DNA of 64,000 nt, taken from positions 868,001 to 932,000 of the forward strand of contig NC_061470.1 of the NCBI RefSeq assembly GCF_022581195.2, in the 5' to 3' direction. Every line of letters begins with the position of its first letter. Within the stretch, counting starts at the first letter, position 1. The translations under genes were made by a program, and so were the position numbers. The notes under the pieces were generated by a model. The model worked only from the letters and a program-made list of their open reading frames with translations, was not told the origin of the DNA and did not search any database. Source of the stretch: Helicoverpa zea (lineage: Eukaryota > Arthropoda > Insecta > Lepidoptera > Noctuidae). Positions 31,120 to 42,264 of the stretch are shown one piece after another.

Positions 31120-32885
31120 GGGCTATCTGGCAAAAGATTTTTCGTAGTTTTTATATTTGACGTGTCTATCTATATAATGAATTTATTTGTATAGCATGTA
31201 ATAAATTTTAATGATTTCCTCTTAAAACTGTTTCTAAATTTAGAAAATATCTCTTATGAATGGTTTCATATTTAATAGTACCACTTTACTCACCTATCCC
31301 TAATTTCCCAAAAATCACCTTAAAACCGTTCACCCCAACAGTCTCCTGTAACAAACAGTGAGCTGTTACGTGTCAGTGGGCGGAGGCCCCAGGAAGCGAT
31401 AAATCACACAAATTGATTGGTGTCCAGCGCTCGCTAAAACGAGCCGGCTGAGCCTCCGATGGTCATTGTTCGAGTATTTTTGGATCAAATACTTTCTTTT
31501 CTTGATTTGGCTCGGTGTGTCAGTAATCGGGGAAATGTGGGTGATTTATTGCGAAGGTTTTTAGAGGTGGGGTGAGGGGTGTTAATGTTATGAAAAGGAT
31601 TTGTTTTGATTAAACAATAAGTAAGTTTATAATGTGTAAATATCATTACAAGAGCGTGTAGGTATAATTTTGATACTAATGAATGACAATCGCAATATCA
31701 TAGCAACCAAATAAATAATAATATTTCCTAATTAATAGGTCGTAAAGTAGTATTGCATGCACCCTCTTATATTAAGCACTATGTATTTCTTAACTGCAAG
31801 AGAAGTAACACCTTTAATTTTACTCCGACATAAAAAAAACAGGCCCTAAAAAAACTTTCTAGTGGGCTCACCTCTCACCTTCAACCGTAGAGCGGCAACA
31901 GGACAGCCGATCACAAATAAACTTTTCATTACTTACACCTTCGCAACCCGGATCACGGTTCACACGTTTCAATTAAAACTCAACCCCCATTCAACCCCAG
32001 TTTTAGTTTCACCCCCTTTTAGTTTCGCCCCACCTTTCAGTTTCACCCCACCCCCAGTTTTAGTTAGAACACCATGTTTTATTGATGGCTTGTAAAGACC
32101 ACACTGACCAAGTTGATTTGGTACTGGAATTGTGTCGAGATGTAATATTGGAGCATTTGATTAAATTGAGATAGCAGTCGGTGGTTATTAATTTGAGTAA
32201 TGTTACTTGTCTCTTAATATGATTATGGTAGGTATATTTATTTACCTACGTATCTGAGCCCATTCATTTTTCTGACGGATGATAGTTTTTCTCCCATAAT
32301 AAAAGTTAAAAATACTCCGTATTTATTTATTCATTGTTTTGCGGAATAGTTTTGGTTAGAATCCGGTGTTAAATCAATAATTTACCTAACCATTGATGAA
32401 CATAAATGAAGAAACAAAGACACTCACAGCATTATACATTTATAACAGGAATTAATCACGATGCATTTCAATACTAATAGCTCAATGCAGGTATTATTAA
32501 TGAGCATTTATAACACAAGCCATTCATCCGCCTGCTAACATATCTTGACATATTCCTAATTAGCTTACACACCACATCTTAAACCTAATATTCTAAGTAG
32601 AATATTCCAGAAATTAATCACAAAGAGATGCAGCCTACAAAGGCGAGTAACGAATTCCTAGAAACTGATTTAAATTAATTACACACAGAGACAAAATTAT
32701 AATAATGATATGCAAATTAAGTACTGAGAAATGTAAAGAGATGAAGTCTTTTGTGTAAAGTATAATGTCCTTTTTTGTAGTTGCCTGAATTAATTAACTC
32801 ATATAAGTAGATTTAAACTAAATATCCTTTGTCACCACTTCTTCAGGTTTGAAACTTTTTAAAATTCTTTATTGTACACAAAAAT
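31120..32885. other. Gene-free stretch with a minisatellite and a unique GC-richer island
   Basis: 31320-31465 is unique-looking and GC-richer (GTGTCAGTGGGCGGAGGCCC, GCTCGCTAAAACGAGCCGGC), possibly regulatory. At about 31975-32065 degenerate 16-18 bp units of the form CCCCAGTTTTAGTTTCA / CCCCACCTTTCAGTTTCA are tandemly repeated. The 77-residue frame at 31862-32095 is produced by this tract and is not a gene. Confidence 0.45.
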
Positions 32886-32887
32886 AT

Positions 32888-32930
32888 TTTTAACCCCCGA
32901 CGCAAAAACGACGGGGTGTTATAAGTTTGA

Positions 32931-32971
<41 letters not shown>

Positions 32972-33375
32972 GTGGCATCGTAGCTCCCAAACGGATGATC
33001 CGATTGTAATACGGTTTTTTTTGTTTAAAAGGAGTGTCATTCGAGAGTGTTCTTAGCTATGTTTGGTGGAAATCGGTTCAGGTCTTCAAGGTCATCAGCT
33101 CGTTTGATAGGTGTGAGAAGAATGTTACACGCTCAGTTTACTTGCAAGCATGTGTGGGATCTGAAATTTGAAACACTAATGTCTTCTGGAACCACCGAGC
33201 TGGTCTGCTGTTAGGGCACGAAGGTAGGAGACGTAACCCTGAACTGCCTTTTAGTAAACCCATCGAGTTTGGGCTCGTTGAATTTGTCTTGACTAGTTCT
33301 CTTCAATTGACGAGAACCTGATACTGGAAATGGGATGTGGCGGATGAAACCCTGGAATGCCGGAATGAAACGGAT
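32888..33375. repeat. Dispersed repeat, family H, with (TG)n core
   Basis: Begins AACCCCCGACGCAAAAACGACGGGG, followed by a (TG)n tract at 32937-32968, GTGGCATCGTAGCTCCCAAAC and, further on, ACCACCGAGCTGGTCTGCTG and GAGTTTGGGCTCGTTGAATTTG. I recall this as a common unclassified lepidopteran repeat. No coding capacity. Confidence 0.55.
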
Positions 33376-33582
33376 AAACCGATTTATATCTTCGCTGAAA
33401 ATCTAGAATGACCAAAGGTTTATGTTTCCTCAATCTGTGCAATTCTCCCAGAGCCAGTATTTTATGAGGATTGTTAAACAGCATCCTTTGTCCGAGATCG
33501 CATAGAGCGACCCCATCTTAAAATAAAAGAAATTAACTGAAAGAAGAAAAAATTAAGGAGCTCCTTCAAAAAGCATGAAATA

Positions 33583-34063
33583 AAATTAAATTATAAATTT
33601 AAAAAAACCCCCGACCCAAAAAAAGTACGCAATTAGTATGACAAAAGGTTAAAAACGCTAAACCCTATAAAAAGCAAAAAATAACTTTTAACACTACGTA
33701 AGTACCAACTAAAGCATGTCAGACTAAACTAAATTTTGACGTGTCGGGGGACCGCTTTTTACCTTCAAAAATACTTACATAAATCAAATGATACCTACCT
33801 AATTACAACATTCGTATAAAACAAAATTATATACACAGTTATAAGTAGTATATACTTAATTACTTCTAACGTTAGGCTAATAAATTAGAGCGGTCCCCCG
33901 ACACGACAAAATTTAGTTTAGTCTGACATGCTTTAGTTGGTACTTACGTAGTGTTAAAAGTTATTTTTTGCTTTTTATAGGGTTTAGCGTTTTTAACCTT
34001 TTGTCATACTAATTGCGTACTTTTTTTGGGTCGGGGGTTTTTTTAAATTTATAATTTAATTTT
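33583..34063. mobile_element. Fold-back element with about 174-bp arms
   Basis: 33583-33755 and 33889-34063 are near-perfect inverted copies (for example CCCCCGACCCAAAAAAAGTA with TACTTTTTTTGGGTCGGGGG). The loop is about 133 nt. A transcript would form a very long double-stranded hairpin. No transposase or frame is present. Confidence 0.9.
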
Positions 34064-34064
34064 A

Positions 34065-35038
34065 ATAGAAACAAAATACAGAGCAGTTATGTAAAAACTT
34101 ATGTAAACTAACAAATGTTATCATAATTGTTTCAACGTTTGTAGCCCAATAGGAGACAATCTTATTTTCATATGCTTGATTAACTTTGGTCCAGTTGTAA
34201 TTTTCATTTCAGAAAACTCTATGAAATATAAAGCTTCGTACAGACTAGTCCTTTCAAAATACGCGTTCAGGAGAAAATATTTCAAATCACCTACCTATAG
34301 CCCACATATAAAAGTTGAGTACACGTGTTCAAAAGTACGCATTACCTTCCACGCGTACATTAGAACGTCTCGTCTATACAGAGTTAAGTTTTATATCGAT
34401 CTTATACTATAGGTATATTAGACAAGAAGTTCCAAAACAACCCTTCAGCCTTGATAGTCTAAATCAGTACTCACAATAAGAGTGAGCTATATTTAGACTC
34501 ACAAAGCGTTGTTCAGGAACTGTGTATGGGATACTATAGTAGTTCTAGTTTAGATACTATTGTTAGATAATACTAGCTGTCTAACCTGACTTTCTATTCC
34601 TAATGAATAAAAAGTTACCAGTGTGTTCTGATGAATCTGATTACTCTTTAAATGATAAGCTCTGAATAAGTTCCCTGTCTCATGATGAGTCATATTTATA
34701 CACACTGATTGATTAGAACTGCCAAAAAAGAAAGTTAATAAGTTAAAGTTAATACTTATACTTACACAAAATTATCATCATAAAACATAATCATAAGCAA
34801 CACAAGTTACCGATCTATTTCCAGTCCTCGACGACACACGCTTAACCTTTGAACTACGTATTGAGTTCAGTATGTTGACTTGTTATTGAATATTCATGGG
34901 TAACTGTCGAAACACGTCGCTTTTCATTAACCCGTGGATAACTGTTTTCTATATCGTGTGACAGAATTTTCTTTACTAGTTACTTAATAATTCATTCTTT
35001 TTAGGTTGCTATTTCTCTAATCTCTCTGCTGCAGACTA
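34065..35038. other. Gene-free stretch
   Basis: No gene or repeat is recognised. The 78-residue frame at 34176-34412 lacks any recognisable feature. Confidence 0.3.
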
Positions 35039-35040
35039 AA

Positions 35041-35208
35041 TTGTCAGCCAATGGCTGATAGTTTTTTTTTTAAGGAATCGTGAATCCAATCAAACTGTTT
35101 AGTCGGTCTGATACCGGCCGGATATGTACCTGATCGTTGTAATGTGCGCACTACCATTCATCTCCATTCTAATTTTATTAGCCCAAACAAACTATCAGTC
35201 GACTAAAT
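35041..35208. mobile_element. Inverted-repeat element, family F copy 2
   Basis: GGCTGATAGTT at the left and AACTATCAGTCGACTAAA at the right are inverted. Shared interior blocks with 10313-10487 include GGTCTGATACCGGCC-like and CTACCATTCATCTC. Confidence 0.5.
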
Positions 35209-35369
35209 GTTTGCAGGAACTATTACGTACTTTAATTTCTTCTGGGCCACTGAATTCCTTTGAAGATGCTACTCCTTTGACAAACAAACTCACTCGTTTG
35301 ATTTCTTTGAAAATAAAAATACGTTACAAGTTATTTATTTACACATTATGATAATGGTCATAATAATAT

Positions 35370-35478
35370 TTGCATGCCGGTTAAACGGCGAGACATGTGA
35401 AACACATACCTACTGTAACATCTTGTAATACCATACCATGTTTCTAGCAAATAAAATTTCTGATTTCTGATTTCTGAT
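35370..35478 (+). mobile_element. LINE-type 3' end with (TTTCTGA)n tail
   Basis: CATACCATGTTTCTAGCAAATAAAATT followed by TTCTGATTTCTGATTTCTGA is a non-LTR-type 3' end with a short tandem tail. The piggyBac derivative follows directly, its TTAA target lying at the end of this tail. Confidence 0.45.
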
Positions 35479-36133
35479 TTAACCCTTAACAGCCCACAAG
35501 TGTCTCGCGGACACATTTTTGCGTTTATGTTTTCATAAAAACGAAAGTATTTATTTTTATGAATCGGCCTTTTATCTAATTTATCACCAATGTTTTACGA
35601 ATCTAAATGTGCAATGAAAATATTTGTAACATGAATAGTTTATTATTTTTGGATAATAAACGAAAATAGTACTTCATCAACCCACAAGTGTCCAACAGAC
35701 ACAGTAACATTTTGTTTGATTCAAGTGTGAAGGTAGATTGTTTTTTATTTACATTTATTTATACATAATCTTATGGTGTCGGGTGCCATGCAAGATGTGG
35801 CAGGGTCAAATCGGGTAGCTACTCAACCATCTGAACTTGCTGCGAAAAGCAAGAAGCGTTGTTATATTTGCCCTTCGAAATTCTTCGGGCTTCTAAACAG
35901 TGTTATGATAAATGCAATCGCAATGTCTGCTCTGAACATTCTGAAGAAAAAAAATGTATAGTATCTATAAATGAATAAGTGTAAAAAAAACATTACTGAA
36001 ATACATTATACTGTCTTTTTAATTCAAAATAACTTTATTTTGCTTTGTCGTACCTTACCTACATTTATAAAGTGTCTGTTGGACACTACTGGTCAGTTAC
36101 GTCACAAAAGCATTCTGGATAGTTAAGGGTTAA
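35479..36133 (+). mobile_element. piggyBac-like non-autonomous element, 647 bp, with TTAA duplication
   Basis: TTAA at 35479-35482 and 36130-36133 flank a body starting CCCTTAACAGCCC and ending GTTAAGGG, giving a perfect 8-bp terminal inverted repeat. TTAA duplication with C(CC)-starting ends is the hallmark of piggyBac transposons. Subterminal motifs AAGTGTCTCGCGGACAC, AAGTGTCCAACAGACAC and AAGTGTCTGTTGGACACT recur inside and near both ends. The interior retains only the last part of a transposase. Confidence 0.85.
35773..35971 (+). pseudogene. piggyBac-like transposase, C-terminal zinc-finger remnant with a frameshift
   Basis: The first frame reads RVATQPSELAAKSKKRCYIC and PSKFF. After a one-base deletion near 35885 the next frame continues RASKQCYDKCNRNVCSEHSE and ends at TAA. 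The C-x2-C ... C-x3-C-x4-C-x2-H pattern is the cysteine-rich C-terminal finger of piggyBac transposases, which binds the element ends. The catalytic DDD domain is deleted, so the element depended on a transposase supplied elsewhere. Confidence 0.8.
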
Positions 36134-36134
36134 G

Positions 36135-37130
36135 TACCTAAGCACTATTTATTCCAGATGAAAAATTAACTAATGAAATACACAGCCTAAGTGACTTATT
36201 ATGCTTTACATTAACAGAGGTTGCTACTAACCTTATTAGCAACCAGTAATAATTGGATTGTGGGGGTCAAATGCCAGTCATGTGGTATATCGATTTTCAG
36301 ATGTTTTTGGTCAGAGTTAGGTCTTACCAAGGAGTGTCGTGTTACGGTAATGACAAATCTAGTAACGAGGTGGTCTGATGTTGTAACAAAGGTCACGGTG
36401 GGTGCTGGATGCAGGTAGCTTTCCAGTCCTTTTGGAAATAAATGGCGCCTAGATTTAGCCAATGGAAATAAGTACACAGACAGTAACAGCTAGACACAGC
36501 AAAATAAATAAATTTGAATTTGAATTTGAATTTGAATTTGACACTTATGGTAACATTGATTCGTAGCAATCACACAGTGGTTTTTAACGTGGACATGAAA
36601 ATGTGGCAAAATAATTTTCAAACTTTTCATTTTTATTTCCTGGAGTAACTAATTGAAATGGTGATTTTTTGGAAGGAATCATAGTGTAGAAAGATATAAA
36701 TAGTACTGCGTAACTTTAACATATAATTATATATTTAAAAAAATAATAGGGAATGCATATACAAAAAAGAACAAAAGCAAAACTCTAGTTTCCTTTACAC
36801 CCCAAAAAATCCATCACATAACTCGTCAATACATCCCCAATACTAAGACGTACGAGCAAAGATAGGCGTAAACCTTCCATTTTCTTTATCTTTACTGTCC
36901 ATATATCCCGTTTATTATCCTCGGAAGGTTCTGGAGCGAATGTGAGCTACACTGTTATAGCTTGCAATTACTTAGACTGGAGTGTATTGTGAAGAAGGCA
37001 GATAGGTCACAGAGATGGCTAATGGTTGAGGAGCAATTTGGGATAGGGACTGGAATTAGGAGACTCTTTTGAAGAAGGGGAAATAACTAAGTTGGATGTA
37101 CGCTATTGTATGTCGACAGTCTTGTCGAAT
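36135..37130. other. Gene-free stretch with a (GAATTT)n LINE tail
   Basis: At 36500-36540 AAATAAATAAATTTGAATTTG repeats mark a LINE-type 3' tail on the plus strand. No gene is recognised elsewhere in the stretch. Confidence 0.4.
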
Positions 37131-37134
37131 TTTC

Positions 37135-37283
37135 CGTCCCATTGGGCTATGAGAGTGAAGGAATAGTAAGTGCACTTGTATCTGCGCAAATGCTTGTGCA
37201 CTATAATATGTCTTGCGCAGCTGGCTGATGGCCTGTGTGAAAACAGTCGCCGCCGTGGCCGATATTCGGCTAGGAGGACATCA
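37135..37283 (+). repeat. LINE-like 3' end, unassigned
   Basis: GAGAGTGAAGGAATAG, TTGTGCACTATAATATGTC, TTGCGCAGCTGGCTGATGG and CGCCGCCGTGGCCGATATTCGG lead into CATCATCATC. I recall this as a frequent lepidopteran repeat end. No coding part is present. Confidence 0.4.
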
Positions 37284-37284
37284 T

Positions 37285-37445
37285 CATCAGTCGGTTTCCA
37301 GTCTGCAAGGATGTAGCTGAGGACAAGTGTCTTAAATGTAGTGGTTGCCTATATGATCTCCTTAACCTAATTACCAGAGCAGCCTCATACCCTTTGACTG
37401 ATACTTTCTGGCTTCTGACTACCGAATATTTGAAAGCGTGATACG
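37285..37445 (-). mobile_element. SINE A, diverged headless copy
   Basis: CAGTCGGTTTCCAGTCTGCAAG, TGGTTGCCTATATGATCTCC and TCTGGCTTCTGACTACC keep the SINE A order with heavy divergence. Confidence 0.55.
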
Positions 37446-37871
37446 AATGTAAAGCAACTTTCATTTACAATAATTTTGAGATATATTATAGAGTAGGTAC
37501 CTATGTAAGTATTTAATGGTCGCTGATCAACAATAGTTTATGCCATAAACCTCCAAAAACTTTTTACGTTTCTAACTTTCAGCAACTATGTTAAGATTGT
37601 ATTGATAGCTGAAGTTTGAGTAATCTTCGATCCCCCCCTCCCCTACCGTTATATGTGAGTTTTACTACGTACTTACAGAATAATGTCTTTATTGATGTAA
37701 TCAACCAAACTATACGGCTGAAGGTCATTTTAGTGCTGAAATTGTTGTTATTAAAAGGCATGTTATGGTTGCCCTAAGTGAAGGAGCCAGCTACACACTT
37801 ACTTAGCCCCATAAGTTTTATTAAAAAAGTAGGTTTTAATGGATGACTGTATGCTTATAATAGCTAAATGA

Positions 37872-37998
37872 AAAAGTAAGTTGGTTTAATTCCCGTTCAC
37901 TCCAAAATAGCTTAGCCTATTGAGATGAAATTTGACGCGAGATAGGCTACTTTTTGACCCGGAAAGGGACGTAATTTCCTCAGAGTTCTGACGAAATA
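37872..37998 (+). mobile_element. Helitron-like (Lep1-type) fragment
   Basis: AATTCCCGTTCACTCCAAAAT, TTGAGATGAAATTTG, AGATAGGCTACTTTTTGACCCGG follow the Lep1-type order. Both ends are lost. Confidence 0.4.
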
Positions 37999-38308
37999 CC
38001 ATTCTAAATTAAATTCAAATATCAATCACACAAGGGTTCCCCAATAATGCAACTCATTCAAACAAATTCATTCAATAATAATACCGTAGACAATACCATT
38101 GACTACCATAGAGAACTATCGAAGTGATTACGTGTAAAGAGGTCGGAACTCTTTAGTCTATAGCCATGGCTTCCTCGTGTATGCTAACTATTAGGGTAAT
38201 GGCTTGACAAACAAAACGTTTTGCTCATAGAATGATGTTTCTGAATTATGGAGTAAGTTTGTAAATAAATAAGAGTATTTAGAGAAAAGTGTTTCAAAGT
38301 AAGATGTC

Positions 38309-38550
38309 GTGGTGGTCTAGTTGTTAAAGCACCTGCCTGTCAAGTAACTATGAGTTTGACTTAGGGTTTGATTCCAGATGAGGCCAGTTATAATCTTACT
38401 TTTCTATGTACCTACGTTCCAGGTGTATTTGGACACCAATGACTAAATTGAAGTTATGTGAAGTAAATATCTTGAGAAAACCTGGACTTGAGAAAATCTG
38501 CAATCCAACCCATCGTAAAGAAACGTGGGAATTAATGGTCAAACCTTAAC
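38309..38550 (+). mobile_element. SINE B with tRNA-like head
   Basis: The head has an A-box-like TGGTCTAGTTG (38313-38323) and a B-box-like GGTTTGATTCC (38365-38375). The body includes GTATTTGGACACCAATG, TTGAGAAAACCTGGACTTGAG, AATCTGCAATCCAACCC and GTGGGAATTAATGG, shared with 52.74-53.07 kb. The 3' tail is lost here. Confidence 0.7.
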
Positions 38551-38973
38551 GAAAAAAGAAATTTGGGCGCATGGCCTGAATACTTTTAGAAGCTCATTAA
38601 ATTTGAAATAAGTCTACCGGAACATTTATGATACCCATAACTTTAACAGCAGTAAGCAAACACCCTCAAAACATAAAGTAAAACTTTTTTTTAAACATTC
38701 CAATACTACTAAGTTTTGTATAAAATCTAAATAAAAGCAGTAGCTACCACGAACCGGATTCCGTTCACACACAATCTCAGTCTGCCGGTAATCTTAAAAT
38801 AAACGGTTTTCAAACCGGATCCATTTTATTTACTTCTAACTATATATATTGTGTAAACAGATTGCCTGAATTTTTCAGCGCTATGCTCGAGTTTACACTA
38901 GCGATTGAGTGAGGTTTAAAGTACTTTCAAATATTTATTGGAAAACGTTCTTATAACTCTTTTTTTACCTGAT

Positions 38974-39207
38974 AGTCAAGAAGAGTTATTATCCTTGGTA
39001 GTCGTTATGGGTAGTCAGAAGCCAGTATGTCTGACACCAGTCTAACCAAGGGGTATCGGGTTGCCCGGGTAACTGGGTTGAGGAGGTCAGATAGGCAGTC
39101 GCTTCTTGTAAAGCACTGGTACTCAGCTGAATCCGGTTAGACTGGAAGCCGACTCTAGCATAGTTGGGAGAAAGGCTCGGAGGATGATGATAAGTCAAGA
39201 AGAGTTA
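38974..39207 (+). mobile_element. SINE A, headless copy with 15-bp target-site duplication
   Basis: The body 38989-39192 is flanked by identical AGTCAAGAAGAGTTA at 38974-38988 and 39193-39207. It reads GTCGTTATGGGTAGTCAGAAG at the 5' side and ends GGCTCGGAGGATGATGAT. It is a young 5'-truncated insertion. Confidence 0.9.
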
Positions 39208-39233
39208 AAAACATAACATATTATTATACGACT

Positions 39234-39474
39234 ATATATGTATAATAATATACTAAAATGTCCGTACACCTTTTCACATACGGTCGGTTAGCCCCATGGT
39301 AAGTTTTAGCTACATATATACATATTTATAAATACATATAACACCTGAACCACGGCCATCAAGCATGCTCGTCATGCACACAAATGTTGACCGAACCAGG
39401 AATCGAACCCGGGACCTCAGGTTCGGCAGTCCGGCATGGTGACCATTGCGCCATCGAGGTCGTCATATATGTAT
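39234..39474 (-). mobile_element. SINE C, tRNA-derived, with 10-bp target-site duplication
   Basis: Reverse-strand B box at 39399-39409 and A box at 39443-39453, both perfect. ATATATGTAT flanks it at 39234-39243 and 39465-39474. The body matches the 5.9-kb copy. It lies 26 bp from the SINE A insertion. Confidence 0.85.
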
Positions 39475-39479
39475 GCATG

Positions 39480-42070
39480 TGACGCGTTCCTTCGTGTTTC
39501 AGAAGGATCGTTGGATGCTTGTTCCTGTAAGTAATAATGTCTGTACTCCTTGTTCACCAAATAAAGATTATCGTCAGACTATCCTAAGTACTGCTTCACA
39601 AGGGTCCGAAATGATCTTACAAATGATCACTAGGTTGGGTCTTACAAACATATAAAGCTCAGAATTGCTCAATAGGTTTCTTCCCTTTACCATTACTATC
39701 CAAAACTCATTGAGGAACTTAACCACAATAAATCAATTATGCTTTCGCAAGCTTCTAACTATCCGTTACTATCGATAATTTCCGTGGTTGTCTGTGCGTG
39801 TGTTATCTTTGTCAAAGGATTTGTAATCGTTATCAGTTTACGTATTGCCTATCGAGTGCTGATAAGATATTGATAACAAACGAATCATTTTATTCAGGAA
39901 GCTTCTTTGGGTGCTGAAAGTTGTTTGTTGGTATTTTTGTCTCTAGGATTCTAAAATCATAGTGGAGACGAGTTCTCCTATATTTTTTTTTCACAATATG
40001 GATTTCATTGAATGTCGGTCATTTTCAATAGCATTTTCAAACCAGCGGATTTTTTGAGCGAGATTATACGTACGTATTTTTACGACCGGTTTAGTTAGCT
40101 AAAACAGCTACCGATGCGAAAGATGTCATCCATTCAATACTGAGCGAGTGTCGCGCGTATAATACCTAGGCTCGGTTTTGTTAAGGCCAAATCCACCAGT
40201 ATGAAAGCACTGAAAGTGCCGTAAACTTTACTACAGTTTACTTATGTCAACTTGGACTAGATTGAGATAAAGAACTTTGACATTTAGTTTGTAAGGAGAT
40301 CACAAATAAGAACATAATATTCTTGTTCAATTCCGATCTATCACGAATTCTCTCTCGCTCATTTTGGCAAAAGACAAATGTGATCCTGACACTCTTGGAA
40401 ATAAGGTTGAAAATCCGGAAAATTGAGTCGGATAAATAATCGGATTTTCAATTCTTATATTGAACGGAATTGAGCTCTTTACATATCGAGGAAAGTGAAA
40501 AGCAAAATGGATAAGGATTAAAGATTGATAATATTTTTTTGACACTTTTCAGTTACCATTGTATTTAATTACAGAATACTTTTAGAACATCCTATAATCA
40601 AAAAATCCTGTTACCATCTTAATCTTCCTGAAAAAGTTAAGTCATTTGTCAGGCTTATACGCCAAAAGTACTGAACCAAATTCAACGGAATGCAATACAC
40701 TCTCTACCTAGGGCGTAAGAAAGAAAGGCTATAGATTCTTTTTTATCCTCGTGTGGAATGTGGTATGTCCACATAGAGGGTAAGTATTCATTTCTTTTCA
40801 TGAGCTAGTAGTATTTAGATTTACAAATTGTATACACCTATTCACAAAATTAAATGTAAAACTTGCACGTAAATTAAACTTGGTACAAAGGAACAAAAAC
40901 GATTTATTCCTGTAACTGAAAGTTCTATGCATATTCAAGGCTTTTTAGAAGCTTTACCTGCATACACAGAATTTCCAAAGTGCAGTTTTCAGAAATGCAT
41001 GAATGCACCTCGGGCAAACATTAGTTGGTTGAAAAGGTTCAAGTTGTGAAATCGGCGGTTATTCTAAAGAGTTCTTTGTTGAGTTAACTATTGACGAAAA
41101 TGTGGTCGCTAAGCTATTGAAGGTTTTTGAGCTTTTGATCTGAGTGTTATAATGAGAAAAGTTTTGTTATAAGTTTACAGGACACATGAGTGAATAAGCC
41201 GATATGTAATTATTCGGCAAAAACGTTGAATTTACATATACCGACCTATATCACTGAAAACAGCTCTGGCCACTTTCATAGTCCTACATATAATGTATAT
41301 GAATTTCTCCACGCGCCCTAAAAACAGCCTACAGCTTTTAACGCTAAACGGGATAGCCAACACTGAAATAATTTTACAAAACTGTCCACTAGTTCCCCAG
41401 ATTATATAGTGCGTCTAAACAAACATTCATAGGAATATACAAACTCTTCAGCTTTATACAAATTGTATAATACCCTTTTATAGTGTGTATAAGGCGGATG
41501 AACTCGTTGGCAGATCGTAAAGTGATCAGATAATCAATAAGTGTTATCAGATAATCAATAATAAGTCGGATACTTAAAAATCTGGGATTCCGTCTAGACA
41601 CAGCGTGGAATGGTCCTGGCTAGCTGCCAGCAAGGATCTCATGCCAATTGCATAAATACAATTATTAGTGAGTAATTGTATGTTTAAGCATGGAGGTTGT
41701 CTAGTGGCTGGTTTATATTTTACGAGAATTAAAATTAAGTAAAAAATCGAGGCCTGGAAAAATCTCTAATAAACAGAAGTCATATAAATATTTCGTTATC
41801 CTTCTTCAATTAAGATGATATCTTATTTATTATGCCACCGATATTCTAGTATATCAAGCCACGTATTTCTGAATTTCTAAATGACACTCCAAACAATTCC
41901 CCGAGATCTATGAATTCTGTGACAATAAAGTCAGTCAGATATCTAAATAGGTATCTTTTGGTATCGTATACAAAATAGTTTTGGGTCCTATGTATGAGCA
42001 TTGACTACATTTAAAACATTGGTAAATAATTATTTCTCATGAGGTTGAGACCGCCGACCCCTGGGATACC
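39480..42070. other. Gene-free stretch
   Basis: About 2.6 kb without a recognisable gene. A Lep1-like scrap is visible at about 40645-40760 (GCCAAAAGTACTGAACCAAATT). GAGCGAGATTATACGTACG and CTGAGCGAGTGTCGCGCGTATAA at 40055-40160 are GC-richer and unique. A short direct repeat TCAGATAATCAATAA lies at 41525-41562. Confidence 0.35.
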
Positions 42071-42074
42071 TGGC

Positions 42075-42262
42075 ACCTGGGTACTTTGTTTTTTTTAAAG
42101 ATGTCAAAAATCATCAAATGACCCCTCCCGCTGTGGGTTAGCAGCGGTGAGGGAGTGTCAGACTCTTACTGACTAAAAACCGTCGTGTTCCGTCATAGGC
42201 CTTTTATGTACCAGAGCCGCGGTATCTCTTTCGAACAACCCGCAGCATATACCTGGGTACTT
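42075..42262 (-). mobile_element. Poly(A) retroposon, family D copy 2, with 12-bp target-site duplication
   Basis: ACCTGGGTACTT at 42075-42086 and 42251-42262 flanks a body nearly identical to the 10.75-kb copy (CAAATGACCCCTCCCGCTGTG, GTCAGACTCTTACTGACTAA, GCGGTATCTCTTTCG). The T-run at 42089-42096 is the tail on the minus strand. Confidence 0.8.
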
Positions 42263-42264
42263 GA

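Noticed and set aside
31862..32095. 77-residue proline-rich frame
   Set aside because: Generated by the CCCCA-type minisatellite and not by a coding exon.
41521..41565. Possible CRISPR-like short repeats TCAGATAATCAATAA
   Set aside because: Only two copies with irregular spacing in a eukaryotic genome; a simple local duplication.
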